Origin: Pseudomonas syringae
GTDB taxonomy: Bacteria; Pseudomonadota; Gammaproteobacteria; Pseudomonadales; Pseudomonadaceae
Assembly (NCBI RefSeq): GCF_021605415.1
Contig: NZ_WKEQ01000028.1
Coordinates: 1 to 64,000 of the forward strand
DNA: 64,000 bases
Direction: 5' to 3'
Shown here: positions 16,262-24,919 of the stretch, in pieces
Numbering within the stretch: position 1 is the first letter of the stretch
How the letters are laid out: every line of letters begins with the position of its first letter
Made by a program: the position numbers and the translations under genes
The notes under the pieces: generated by a model
Database searches by the model: none
What the model was told of the DNA's origin: nothing
What the model saw: only the letters and a program-made list of their open reading frames with translations

Positions 16262-17083
16262 TCAGTAAAACATCGACCGCGATTCTTCCAGATCCGCGCA
16301 CATGGCCGCGTTATCCGGATCGATGCCGAGCTTGCGAAATGCCGGGACACTGAGCGGATCGATTCGCGCAAACGGGTGGTCGCTGTCCTTGTGGCAATAC
16401 AGGCTCGCCACCTGCACCAGATCGACGTAATCGATTTGCGCCGAATCGCGTTTGAAATCCTGATACAGCCCGGGCAATTGCACCAGCCGCTCCGGAAACT
16501 CCCAGACCCGCAGCAGCTTATCGCCGAGTAATGGATGAATACGGTCGATCACATGGTTGAGGCTGACGGGGTCGGACAGCAACTCATAGTGATCTTCGGC
16601 ATAGGTGAGAATCGGCAACACGCCGATCTGATGCACCAACCCACCGAGTGCAGCCTGATCCGGCTTGAGCTGGGTGTGGCGGCGGCACAGCGCATAGCTG
16701 ACCCCGGCGATCTCCAGGCTTTTGCGCCAGACATCACGCATCTTCTGCTCAACAACTTCGGAGCGGGCGTGGAAAATCTGCTCCATCACCAGCCCGATTG
16801 CCAGGTTGCTGCTGTAGTTGACGCCCAGGCGAGTGATGGCGGTGTGCAGGTCGGTGACTTCCTGGGTGGCGCGTAACAAAGGACTGTTGACCACCTTGAT
16901 CAGGCGCGCCGACAACGCGGTGTCGCGGCCGATGACTTTGCTCAGCTCACTGACGCTGATGTCCGGATTCTCGGCGGCCTTGCGAATCTGCATGGCCACT
17001 TCCGGCAATGTCGGCAGAACCAGGTCATCGTTATCGATGGCCTCAACCAAATCCTGTTGGACCTTATCCGCCAGCTCGCTCAT
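16262..17083 (-). CDS. HDOD domain protein
   Basis: A 273-residue cytoplasmic protein made almost wholly of one HDOD domain (about 15-215). Visible landmarks are LPTLPEVAMQIRKAAENPD at the start, IGRDTALSARLIKVVNSP, and GGLVHQIGVLPIL where true HD hydrolases would carry the metal-binding His-Asp pair. HDOD proteins are non-catalytic relatives of HD phosphohydrolases and often act in signalling. It stands alone, 34 bp after ygfZ on the same strand, so it may be co-transcribed with ygfZ. Function unknown. Confidence 0.82.
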   Translation of the reverse strand: MSELADKVQQDLVEAIDNDDLVLPTLPEVAMQIRKAAENPDISVSELSKVIGRDTALSARLIKVVNSPLLRATQEVTDLHTAITRLGVNYSSNLAIGLVMEQIFHARSEVVEQKMRDVWRKSLEIAGVSYALCRRHTQLKPDQAALGGLVHQIGVLPILTYAEDHYELLSDPVSLNHVIDRIHPLLGDKLLRVWEFPERLVQLPGLYQDFKRDSAQIDYVDLVQVASLYCHKDSDHPFARIDPLSVPAFRKLGIDPDNAAMCADLEESRSMFY

Positions 17084-17117
17084 GTGAATTCTCTAGGTCT
17101 TGCAGCCAAAGCGGCGA

Positions 17118-18059
17118 TCAGCGCTGGATTTCGCGGTCGCGATCCAGTTCGTACGGCAGGTCGAGTACATGCAAAGCGGGGCCCTCGGGCGTGCCCACAT
17201 GCAAATCGCCGGCTTCAGCAGCTTCGGCCTGCAATACGGCGAGCAGTTCAATCTGTTGTTCGGCACGGGCAGCCAGCACGACTTCACCGATGGCGCTGTT
17301 GTGGCTTGGGGCGAACAGCGGCGTGCCGGGCTCAGGCAATTCGCTGGCGTCCAGTTGCACCCGATACAGGCGACGCTTGAGTTTGCCCAGATACTGCATG
17401 CGCGCGACGATTTCCTGGCCGGTGTAGCAGCCCTTCTTGAAGCTGACGCCGCCGACGGCCTGCAGGTTGAGCATCTGCGGGATGAACAGCTCGCGCGTGC
17501 TCGGCATGACCTGACCGATACCGGCGCGGATCTGGCCCAGCAGCCATTGATTCAGTTCGGCTTCGGGTAACTGGGCGGACAATTGGCCTTTGACGGCGTC
17601 AGCCTGATCGACCGCCACCCACAGTTCGGCGCGATCCGGCGACACGCGGATGGCGATCAGACCTTCGCCACGCGCCACGCTGTCGGTCTCGGCCGGAAGA
17701 GCCAGGCCGAGGCTGGCGAGCTCGGCATCGGCGTGTTCCAGACCGAAGCGCACCCAGGCAGCGCTCTCGTCAGTCAATTTGGATTTGGAGAACACTGCGT
17801 ACTTTTTCAGATCCGCCAGTTGCGGCTCGAGCAGTTCGCTGGCCATGGCCAGCAGCACGCCGTCGCCTTCGAGCAAAATGCGGAAACTCGATTGCATCCG
17901 GCCTTTCTGCGTGCAGCGCGCGCCAAGGCTGGCTTTGGTGTCGCTCAGGTAATTGAGGTTGCAGGTCAGCTGACCTTGCAGGAATTTGCCGGCATCTACG
18001 CCGCGAACCGCGAGAACGCCTTCATGAGACAGGGTGCAGAAAAAAGCAGAATCGGCCAT
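17118..18059 (-). CDS. ygfZ: Folate-dependent Fe-S repair protein YgfZ
   Basis: A 313-residue protein of the GcvT-like YgfZ family. The family signature KGCYTGQEIVARM is intact, with the essential Cys in KGCYTGQ. The N-terminus has LSHEGVLAVRGVDAGKFLQGQ, the folate-binding fold seen in GcvT relatives. YgfZ supports assembly or repair of certain Fe-S enzymes in a tetrahydrofolate-dependent way. It is divergent from sdhE-ygfX, an arrangement also seen in other gamma-proteobacteria, which fits a role close to succinate dehydrogenase and other Fe-S proteins. Confidence 0.9.
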   Translation of the reverse strand: MADSAFFCTLSHEGVLAVRGVDAGKFLQGQLTCNLNYLSDTKASLGARCTQKGRMQSSFRILLEGDGVLLAMASELLEPQLADLKKYAVFSKSKLTDESAAWVRFGLEHADAELASLGLALPAETDSVARGEGLIAIRVSPDRAELWVAVDQADAVKGQLSAQLPEAELNQWLLGQIRAGIGQVMPSTRELFIPQMLNLQAVGGVSFKKGCYTGQEIVARMQYLGKLKRRLYRVQLDASELPEPGTPLFAPSHNSAIGEVVLAARAEQQIELLAVLQAEAAEAGDLHVGTPEGPALHVLDLPYELDRDREIQR

Positions 18060-18208
18060 GGGTCATCGCAGGGTAAAAAGTCTGGTGCACATCATAAGGG
18101 GGCGTTCGTGAAATGGGTAGTTCACAAAGGATCGGTGATGCCCGACCAAAGCCGACTGTGCGACCTGTCTCGGGTCTGTATACTTGCGGCCTATTTGAGG
18201 AGCGCTCC

Positions 18209-18463
18209 ATGGTCGAACAAGTTGAACTGAATCGCCTCTTTTGGCACAGCCGTCGCGGGATGCTTGAGCTTGACGTGTTGCTGGTGCCGTTCGTGAAGGA
18301 GGTTTACGCAACGCTGAACGAGGTGGATCGTGCGCTGTATGTCCGCCTGCTCGAGTGCGAGGATCAGGACATGTTCGGCTGGTTCATGGAGCGCAGCGAA
18401 TCCGAAGACGCGGAATTGCAGCGCATGGTCCGGATGATTCTGGATCGTGTCCAGCCCAAGTAA
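18209..18463 (+). CDS. sdhE: Succinate dehydrogenase assembly factor SdhE
   Basis: An 84-residue helical protein with the diagnostic motif RRGMLELDVLL (RGxxE) in the first part and CEDQDMFGWFM later. SdhE helps attach FAD covalently to the flavoprotein subunit of succinate dehydrogenase. Start ATG 18209 follows GAGGAGCG. Its 3' end overlaps ygfX by 17 bp, so the two are translationally coupled. Confidence 0.9.
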   Translation: MVEQVELNRLFWHSRRGMLELDVLLVPFVKEVYATLNEVDRALYVRLLECEDQDMFGWFMERSESEDAELQRMVRMILDRVQPK

Positions 18464-18899
18464 TTCGTTTGAATGCCGCTGGCATGCCTCTCGGCAGTTG
18501 CTGGCGGCGTACGTTTTGGCCCAGGCGTTCGTTCTGGGTTCATTGTTTCTGCTTGCCGTTCCGCTCTGGATCAGTCTGTTCGCAGCGTTCTGTTGTCTGG
18601 CTCACGCTGCGTGGGTGATGCCACGGCAAATCCTCCTGACCCATCCAGAGGCATTTCGCGGATTGCGCCGCGATGCCGATGGCTGGCAGCTATGGAATCC
18701 GGCCAATGGCTGGCAGGCGGTGCAATTGCGACCCGACAGCCTCGCGCTGCCGCTGATCGTGGTGCTGCGTTTTCGCTTGAAGGGTGAGCGCCGGGTCAGA
18801 TCAATCTGTATACCCCGCGACGCGCAGACGGCGGATCTGCACCGACGTCTGCGGGTCAGGCTCAAGTTCAGCCGGCGTAGGTGGGCGGCACCAGAATAG
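18447..18899 (+). CDS. ygfX: YgfX/CptA family membrane protein
   Basis: A 150-residue protein with two adjacent N-terminal membrane helices (QLLAAYVLAQAFVLGSLFLL and WISLFAAFCCLAHAAWVM), then a soluble C-terminal part with WQLWNPANGW and a basic tail. This is the YgfX (CptA) family, usually encoded next to sdhE. In E. coli the pair was described as a toxin-antitoxin system (CptBA), but SdhE is now mainly seen as an assembly factor, so a toxin role should be taken with care. The last 32 bp overlap the 3' end of nadB on the opposite strand. Confidence 0.8.
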   Translation: MSSPSNSFECRWHASRQLLAAYVLAQAFVLGSLFLLAVPLWISLFAAFCCLAHAAWVMPRQILLTHPEAFRGLRRDADGWQLWNPANGWQAVQLRPDSLALPLIVVLRFRLKGERRVRSICIPRDAQTADLHRRLRVRLKFSRRRWAAPE

Positions 18900-20484
18900 T
18901 GTCGAGCGCCTCAGGCAGCAGATCGGGATAGTCGAGGGTGTAGTGAAGTCCGCGGCTTTCCTTGCGCTCCATGGCCGAACAGATCATCAATTCGGCAACT
19001 TGCGCGAGGTTGCGCAACTCGATCAGGTCACGACTGACCTTATAGTTGCTGTAGAACTCGTCGATTTCATCCAACAACAGGCGCACACGGTGCTGGGCGC
19101 GCTGCAAGCGCTTGTTGGTGCGCACGATGCCGACGTAGTCCCACATGAACCGGCGCAGTTCATCCCAGTTGTGCGCAATGATGACGTCCTCATCGGAGTC
19201 AGTGACCTGGCTGGCGTCCCAGACGGGCAGGGCGCTCGGCACTGGAATATCCGGCAATTGCTCAAGGATGTCTGCCGCTGCCGAACGGGCGTAGACGAAA
19301 CATTCCAGCAGCGAGTTGCTGGCCATGCGGTTAGCGCCATGCAGGCCGGTGAAACTGGTTTCGCCGATGGCATACAGGCCCGGCACATCGGTGCGGCCCT
19401 GTTGATCGACCATCACGCCACCGCAGGTGTAGTGCGCGGCGGGTACGACCGGAATGGGTTGTTTGGTGATGTCGATGCCGAATTCCAGGCAGCGTTCATA
19501 AACTGTGGGGAAGTGGCTTTTGACGAACTCTTCAGGCTTGTGGCTGATGTCGAGGTAGACGCAATCGACGCCCAGTCGCTTCATTTCATGGTCGATGGCC
19601 CGGGCGACTATGTCCCGTGGAGCCAGTTCGGCACGAGAGTCGAATCGCTGCATGAAGCGTTCGCCGTTTGGCAGCTTCAGGTGGGCACCTTCACCGCGAA
19701 GCGCCTCGGTGACCAAAAAGCTCTTGGCCTGCGGGTGATACAGGCACGTGGGGTGGAACTGGTTGAATTCCAGATTCGCCACCCGACAGCCCGAACGCCA
19801 GGCCATCGCGATGCCATCACCGCAGGCGCCGTCAGGGTTGCTGGTATAGAGGTAAACCTTGGCGGCGCCGCCGGACGCCAGAATCACGAAGCGTGCGCCG
19901 TAAGTGTCGACCTCGCCGGTGTTGCGATTGAGCACATAGGCGCCAAGGCAACGGTCACCATCGAGCCCGAGACGCCGTTCGGTGATCAGGTCGACAGCGA
20001 CGCGCTGTTCGAGCAATTCGATGTTCGTGCGCTCTTGGGCCTGTGCCAGCAAGGTCTTGAAGATTGCAGCACCGGTGGCATCGGCGGCGTGGATGATGCG
20101 CCGATGGCTATGGCCGCCTTCGCGAGTCAGGTGGAATTCAAAACCGCCGTCTTCAGTGCCCGACTGTTCGTCGCGGGTAAAGGGCACGCCCTGATCGATC
20201 AGCCACTGGATCGCTTCCTTGCTGTGCTCGACGGTGAAACGCACGGCGTCTTCGTGGCAAAGTCCGCCGCCGGCATTCAGGGTGTCGTCAACGTGAGATT
20301 CGACAGTATCGGTATCGTCCAGCACGGCAGCGACGCCGCCCTGGGCCCAATAAGTCGAGCCGTTGGCGAGGTTGCCTTTGCTCAATACGGCAATGCGCAA
20401 GTGACCGGGAAGGGTCAACGCGAGACTCAAACCGGCAGCGCCGCTGCCAATGACCAATACATCGTGTTGAAACTGTTGGCTCAT
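18868..20484 (-). CDS. nadB: L-aspartate oxidase
   Basis: A 538-residue FAD enzyme. The N-terminal Rossmann motif is VLVIGSGAAGLSLALTL. Then come STYWAQGGVAAVLDDTDT, the substrate-site segment GEGAHLKLPNGERFM and the conserved YTCGGVMVD with the active-site loop. The C-terminal helical domain contains ELRRFMWDYVGIVR. It oxidises L-aspartate to iminoaspartate, the first step of NAD synthesis. The ATG at 20482-20484 (MSQQFQHDVL) fits the start of the FAD domain; longer readings add unrelated residues. It is divergent from algU, as in other pseudomonads. Confidence 0.93.
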   Translation of the reverse strand: MSQQFQHDVLVIGSGAAGLSLALTLPGHLRIAVLSKGNLANGSTYWAQGGVAAVLDDTDTVESHVDDTLNAGGGLCHEDAVRFTVEHSKEAIQWLIDQGVPFTRDEQSGTEDGGFEFHLTREGGHSHRRIIHAADATGAAIFKTLLAQAQERTNIELLEQRVAVDLITERRLGLDGDRCLGAYVLNRNTGEVDTYGARFVILASGGAAKVYLYTSNPDGACGDGIAMAWRSGCRVANLEFNQFHPTCLYHPQAKSFLVTEALRGEGAHLKLPNGERFMQRFDSRAELAPRDIVARAIDHEMKRLGVDCVYLDISHKPEEFVKSHFPTVYERCLEFGIDITKQPIPVVPAAHYTCGGVMVDQQGRTDVPGLYAIGETSFTGLHGANRMASNSLLECFVYARSAAADILEQLPDIPVPSALPVWDASQVTDSDEDVIIAHNWDELRRFMWDYVGIVRTNKRLQRAQHRVRLLLDEIDEFYSNYKVSRDLIELRNLAQVAELMICSAMERKESRGLHYTLDYPDLLPEALDTILVPPTYAG

Positions 20485-20760
20485 TTCAGGATTCCGCTTA
20501 AAGCGACCCGGGTCGGGGTTGGCGCAAGATACTTGATCCAAGAGTCAAGGCGCCACACAGCGCACTAGTATATAGAGGGGTGGAGCGGCACAATAGCCGG
20601 GCTCAGATGGCATTGTGAAACTACTGTGAGCAGTAAATCTGCGCGGTTCGTCGGAAGATTTTTTCGCCTGTTTTGGTAAAAGGCGACTGTATCGGTGACG
20701 AAACATGCTTTTTCTGCACACGGTCGCCCAATGTCGGTACTGCACGTCTATAAATATTTG

Positions 20761-20788
20761 GAACTTTTGCCAAAGGCCCAAGATCAAT
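20761..20788 (+). promoter_or_regulatory. Distal AlgU-type promoter candidate of algU
   Basis: GAACTT at 20761-20766, then a 16-17 base spacer and ATCAA/TCAAT at the -10 position. The -35 is a perfect match to the AlgU consensus GAACTT; the -10 is weak against TCtgA. The downstream sequence resembles the proximal element, as if one was copied from the other. Confidence 0.45.
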
Positions 20789-20954
20789 AGACGGTTGCCT
20801 GAACCAAGGGACAGTGTCGGCTCCCGTGCGGAATCTGCTGTTGGATTCCTGCCAGCGAATCGATGAAAAGATTATTCGCGCAGCCGGTTTATCCCGAGCT
20901 GCGTTTTTCGTGCGTGCCAAATCAGAGCGCGCAGGAAACTTGCTTGGAGGGGGA

Positions 20955-20981
20955 GAACTTTTGCGAAAAGCCCGAGTCTAT
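20955..20981 (+). promoter_or_regulatory. Proximal AlgU-dependent promoter of algU
   Basis: GAACTT at 20955-20960, an exact 16-base spacer, then TCTAT at 20977-20981. This fits the AlgU/RpoE consensus (GAACTT-N16/17-TCTgA) and lies 60 bp before the algU start, the expected place for autoregulation. Confidence 0.8.
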
Positions 20982-21040
20982 GTTTGCAAGTCTGGTCGTT
21001 TGGCCATGCAAGGCTCCTCTGAGCTTATCGAGGAGAGTTC

Positions 21041-21622
21041 ATGCTAACCCAGGAAGAGGATCAGCAGCTGGTCGAGCGCGTTCAGCGTGGCGACAAGCGA
21101 GCTTTCGATCTGTTGGTGCTGAAGTATCAGCACAAGATTCTCGGGTTGATCGTGCGTTTTGTGCACGACACCCATGAAGCGCAGGACGTTGCTCAGGAAG
21201 CTTTTATCAAAGCCTACCGGGCGTTGGGGAATTTTCGCGGAGACAGTGCGTTTTATACGTGGCTCTACCGCATCGCCATTAACACGGCGAAAAACTATCT
21301 GGTTTCACGCGGCCGCCGGCCGCCGGATAGCGATGTCAGTTCCGAGGATGCAGAGTTCTACGATGGCGATCACGGCCTGAAGGATCTCGAATCGCCTGAA
21401 CGTGCATTGCTGCGGGATGAGATCGAAGGCACTGTCCATCGAACCATTCAGCAACTGCCAGAGGATTTGCGCACGGCGTTAACTTTGCGCGAATTCGATG
21501 GTCTGAGTTACGAGGACATTGCGAGCGTCATGCAGTGTCCGGTGGGTACCGTGCGCTCCCGGATCTTCCGCGCCCGGGAGGCCATCGATAAAGCCCTGCA
21601 ACCTTTGTTGCAGGAAAACTAG
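21041..21622 (+). CDS. algU: RNA polymerase sigma factor AlgU (RpoE type)
   Basis: A 193-residue ECF sigma factor. Sigma region 2 spans FDLLVLKYQHKILGLIVRFV to TWLYRIAINTAKNYL; region 4 has LTLREFDGLSYEDIASVM followed by CPVGTVRSRIFRAREAID, the -35-binding helix-turn-helix. It is essentially the P. aeruginosa AlgU sequence. AlgU drives envelope-stress and alginate genes and its own promoter. It heads the algU-mucA-mucB-mucD cluster; mucA starts 31 bp later. Confidence 0.96.
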   Translation: MLTQEEDQQLVERVQRGDKRAFDLLVLKYQHKILGLIVRFVHDTHEAQDVAQEAFIKAYRALGNFRGDSAFYTWLYRIAINTAKNYLVSRGRRPPDSDVSSEDAEFYDGDHGLKDLESPERALLRDEIEGTVHRTIQQLPEDLRTALTLREFDGLSYEDIASVMQCPVGTVRSRIFRAREAIDKALQPLLQEN

Positions 21623-21653
21623 AGACAGCGGCGATAGCCAAGAGAGGAACGCC

Positions 21654-22241
21654 ATGAGTCGTGAAGCCCTGCAGGAATCGCTGTCCGCAGTGATGGATAA
21701 CGAAGCGGACGAACTTGAATTGCGTCGAGTGATCAATGCACTGGACGATGTTGAAACCCGTGACACCTGGGCGCGTTACCAGATTGCCCGGGCTGCCATG
21801 CATAAGGACTTGCTGCTACCGCGTCTGGATATTGCTGCGGCAGTGTCTGCTGCACTGGAAGACGAAACGGCTCCGGCCAAGGTTTCGCGTAGCCCTTGGC
21901 GCAATCTCGGTCGTCTGGCCGTTGCGGCCTCGGTGACTGTTGCAGTTTTGGCCGGTGTGCGCCTCTACAACCAGGACGAAATTGCCGGTGTCGAACTGGC
22001 CCAGCAGTCGAACCAGTCCTCGCTGGCTGCGCCGCAGGTTAAAGGTCCGGCTGTGTTGGCAGGCTACAAGGAAAGCTCGGAAACCACCGGCCCGATGGCC
22101 AATGGTGTTCTGCAAGGTCAGCCAGGCTGGCATGATCAGCGTCTGCCAGGCTACTTGCGTCAGCACGCCCAACAGGCTGCTCTGAAAGGTACTGAAAGCG
22201 CGCTGCCGTACGCACGTGCAGCAAGTCTGGAAAACCGTTAA
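21654..22241 (+). CDS. mucA: Anti-sigma factor MucA
   Basis: A 195-residue single-pass inner-membrane anti-sigma factor. The cytoplasmic AlgU-binding part starts MSREALQESLSAVMDNEADELE. One membrane helix (LAVAASVTVAVLAGVRLY, about residues 85-103) precedes the periplasmic domain that is cut by AlgW-type proteases under stress. The frame is open to the end, so this strain should not be mucoid through a mucA truncation. GAGAGGAAC lies upstream of the ATG. mucB follows after 8 bp. Confidence 0.95.
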   Translation: MSREALQESLSAVMDNEADELELRRVINALDDVETRDTWARYQIARAAMHKDLLLPRLDIAAAVSAALEDETAPAKVSRSPWRNLGRLAVAASVTVAVLAGVRLYNQDEIAGVELAQQSNQSSLAAPQVKGPAVLAGYKESSETTGPMANGVLQGQPGWHDQRLPGYLRQHAQQAALKGTESALPYARAASLENR

Positions 22242-22249
22242 GGAGGATC

Positions 22250-23212
22250 ATGCGCGCCATACCTCTACTTTCGCTTCTGCTCAGTGGCTGGTTCGTTGTT
22301 CCAGCCCACGCCGATGAAGCCCAAGACTGGTTGACCCGTCTGGGCAAGGCCGAGCAGCAGCAGAGCTTTCACGGTACTTTCGTTTACGAGCGCAATGGCA
22401 GTTTTTCGACCCACACCATCTGGCATCGTGTCCAGAATGGTCAAATCCGTGAGCGGTTACTACAGCTCGACGGATCTGCGCAGGAAGTGGTACGTGTCGA
22501 TGGACGTACGCAATGCGTCAGCGGCACGTTGATAGCGGGGCTGGGGGATTCTCCCAACTCTGCGGCCCGCGCCCTCGATCCCCAAAAGCTCAAGAATTGG
22601 TATGACCTTGCCGTCGTTGGCAAGTCGCGTGTGGCCGGACGTGAAGCGGTGATCCTATCGCTCACGCCTCGTGACCAGCATCGATACGGGTTTGAGTTGC
22701 ACTTGGACAAGCAGACCGGGTTGCCACTAAAATCGTTGCTGCTCAACGACAAAGGGCAATTGCTGGAGCGCTTTCAGTTCACGCGGCTGAATACTGACGA
22801 AGTGCCGTCGGACAAGGATCTTCAGGCCGACTCTGATTGCAAGGCCATCACGCTGGACAGTGACAAGGCCTCTGCCATCAAGACCGCTCAGGTCTGGCAC
22901 TCAGAGTGGGTGCCACCCGGTTTCGAATTGACCAGCAGCACCTCGCATAAAGACCCGGAAACGAAGACTCAAGTCAGCAGTTTGATGTATGACGACGGTC
23001 TGGCGCGCTTCTCCGTGTTTCTTGAGCCGTTGAACGGTGCGACCGTTACGGACACCCGTACTCAATTAGGCCCGACGGTTGCCGTGTCCCGGCGGCTGAC
23101 GACTCCTCAGGGTGAGATGATGGTCACCGTGGTCGGGGAAATTCCAATCGGTACCGCTGAACGCATTGCGCTTTCCATGCGCAACGGCGATGCGGCCACC
23201 AGTAAGCAATGA
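22250..23212 (+). CDS. mucB: Periplasmic AlgU regulator MucB
   Basis: A 320-residue secreted protein (RseB family). The signal peptide RAIPLLSLLLSGWFVVPAHA ends at AHA. The mature N-terminal lipid-binding-like domain has SFHGTFVYERNGSFSTHTIW, and the C-terminal domain has WHSEWVPPGFELTSS. MucB binds the periplasmic part of MucA and shields it from proteolysis until envelope stress releases it. The start is preceded by AAGGAGGA, 8 bp after mucA. Confidence 0.93.
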   Translation: MRAIPLLSLLLSGWFVVPAHADEAQDWLTRLGKAEQQQSFHGTFVYERNGSFSTHTIWHRVQNGQIRERLLQLDGSAQEVVRVDGRTQCVSGTLIAGLGDSPNSAARALDPQKLKNWYDLAVVGKSRVAGREAVILSLTPRDQHRYGFELHLDKQTGLPLKSLLLNDKGQLLERFQFTRLNTDEVPSDKDLQADSDCKAITLDSDKASAIKTAQVWHSEWVPPGFELTSSTSHKDPETKTQVSSLMYDDGLARFSVFLEPLNGATVTDTRTQLGPTVAVSRRLTTPQGEMMVTVVGEIPIGTAERIALSMRNGDAATSKQ

Positions 23213-23418
23213 GTTGAACCCCGCCATCTCACCTCGTCGCCGAGCCGTCGAAATGTTTGCTGAGCATTTTCATTTGCAAATCACCCAAAAATTTTTTATA
23301 GGTCAGGGCTTCACGGCTCTGGCCTTGTTGTTGTTCCCGGAACAAAAATGCCGGCCCGCAGTTTCCGGTGTTCCCTTGCTCCATATCGCTTAACCCTGCT
23401 CGTCGTAACGGGAGCTGT

Positions 23419-24849
23419 ATGTCGATACCTAGCTTGAAATCTTATCTATCCATTTTCGCCACCGTGCTGGTGCTCGGTCAGGCGGTTCCTGCCGTGCAGG
23501 CGGCTGACCTGCCGGACTTCACTCAACTGGTCGAGCAAGCTTCGCCAGCCGTGGTGAACATCAGTACCACCCAGAAGCTGCCTGATCGTAGAGTGAATCA
23601 GCAGATGCCGGACCTGGAAGGCTTGCCGCCAATGCTGCGTGAGTTTTTCGAGCGTGGCATGCCGCCTCAGCAGCGTTCGCCGCGCGGTGATCGTCAGCGT
23701 GAGGCCCAATCCCTGGGGTCGGGTTTCATCATCTCGGCTGACGGTTACATTCTCACGAATAACCATGTGATTGCCGACGCCGACGAAATCCTCGTCCGTC
23801 TGGCCGACCGTAGCGAAATGAAAGCCAAACTTGTCGGCACCGACCCGCGTTCCGACGTGGCGCTGTTAAAGATCGAAGGCAAGGATCTGCCGGTGCTCAA
23901 GCTCGGCAAGTCCCAAGATCTGAAAGCTGGCCAGTGGGTCGTCGCGATCGGTTCGCCATTCGGCTTCGATCACACCGTGACCCAGGGCATCGTCAGTGCT
24001 GTCGGCCGTAGCCTGCCGAACGAAAACTACGTGCCGTTCATCCAGACCGACGTGCCGATCAACCCAGGCAATTCCGGTGGTCCGCTGTTCAACCTGAATG
24101 GCGAAGTGGTGGGGATCAACTCGCAGATCTACACCCGCTCCGGCGGCTTCATGGGCGTGTCGTTCGCGATCCCTATCGACGTGGCCCTGGACGTTTCCAA
24201 TCAACTTAAAAGCGGCGGAAAAGTAAGCCGTGGCTGGTTGGGTGTGGTCATTCAGGAAGTGAACAAGGATCTCGCCGAGTCGTTCGGTCTGGAAAAACCG
24301 GCCGGTGCCCTGGTCGCGCAGATTCAGGATGACGGTCCGGCAGCGAAGGGCGGCCTGCAAGTGGGCGACGTGATCCTGAGCATGAACGGGCAGCCGATTG
24401 TCATGTCAGCGGATCTGCCTCATCTGGTCGGTGCACTCAAGGCTGGGGCGAAAGCCAATCTGGAAGTGATTCGTGAAGGCAAACGCAAGAATGTCGAGCT
24501 GACCGTTGGCGCGATACCTGATGAGGATAAAGAGCTGGACGCGTTGCCGAAATCCGGCGTCGAGACCAGCAGCAACCGTCTGGGCGTTGCGGTCGGTGAA
24601 CTGACTGCCGAGCAGAAGAAAACCTACGACCTGAAAGGTGGTGTGGTGATCAAGGAAGTTCAGGACGGCCCGGCTGCCCTGATCGGTCTGCAACCCGGCG
24701 ACGTCATCACTCACCTGAACAATCAAGCCATCGGTTCCGCCAAAGAGTTCGGCGAAATCGCCAAGGCGCTGCCGAAGAACCGTTCGGTGTCGATGCGCGT
24801 TCTGCGTCAGGGCCGTGCGAGTTTCATTACCTTCAAACTGGCCGAATAA
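23419..24849 (+). CDS. mucD: Periplasmic DegP-type serine protease MucD
   Basis: A 476-residue HtrA/Do protease. A signal peptide ends near VQAAD. The catalytic triad is His in LTNNHVIADADE, Asp in TDPRSDVALLK, and Ser in NPGNSGGPLF. Two PDZ domains follow (about 275-370 with GWLGVVIQEVNKDL; about 385-476 with RLGVAVGELT and LQPGDVITHLN). MucD degrades misfolded envelope proteins and dampens the AlgU pathway. The ATG at 23419 has GGGAGCT upstream. The usual mucC between mucB and mucD is missing; 206 non-coding bases take its place. Confidence 0.95.
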   Translation: MSIPSLKSYLSIFATVLVLGQAVPAVQAADLPDFTQLVEQASPAVVNISTTQKLPDRRVNQQMPDLEGLPPMLREFFERGMPPQQRSPRGDRQREAQSLGSGFIISADGYILTNNHVIADADEILVRLADRSEMKAKLVGTDPRSDVALLKIEGKDLPVLKLGKSQDLKAGQWVVAIGSPFGFDHTVTQGIVSAVGRSLPNENYVPFIQTDVPINPGNSGGPLFNLNGEVVGINSQIYTRSGGFMGVSFAIPIDVALDVSNQLKSGGKVSRGWLGVVIQEVNKDLAESFGLEKPAGALVAQIQDDGPAAKGGLQVGDVILSMNGQPIVMSADLPHLVGALKAGAKANLEVIREGKRKNVELTVGAIPDEDKELDALPKSGVETSSNRLGVAVGELTAEQKKTYDLKGGVVIKEVQDGPAALIGLQPGDVITHLNNQAIGSAKEFGEIAKALPKNRSVSMRVLRQGRASFITFKLAE

Positions 24850-24868
24850 TCCAGCTGAGCGGTAAATA

Positions 24869-24897
24869 AAAACCGCCTCGAAAGAGGCGGTTTTTTT
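24869..24897. terminator. Terminator of the algU-muc cluster
   Basis: A 9-bp stem AACCGCCTC/GAGGCGGTT with a GAAA tetraloop (24871-24892), flanked by A-rich and T-run sequence; it can serve both mucD and the convergent bepA-like gene. Confidence 0.88.
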
Positions 24898-24919
24898 GTG
24901 CCGGAAAGTTGAGGTGGGA

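Larger units (their letters stand above)
20485..21040. other. nadB-algU divergent control region
   Basis: 556 bases with no credible gene. It holds the nadB promoter on the left (not pinned down), a hairpin TCGCCT/AGGCGA around 20663-20688, and two AlgU-type promoter elements toward algU, listed separately. The long leader from the upstream element to the algU start (about 250 nt) is a notable feature. Confidence 0.6.

Noticed and set aside
18784..20568. A 594-codon plus-strand open frame opposite nadB
   Set aside because: No family motif and composition like an antisense shadow; nadB has a full FAD-enzyme signature set.
20814..21047. A 77-codon plus-strand frame upstream of algU
   Set aside because: It covers the AlgU promoter and leader, lacks a family match, and its stop falls inside the algU start region.
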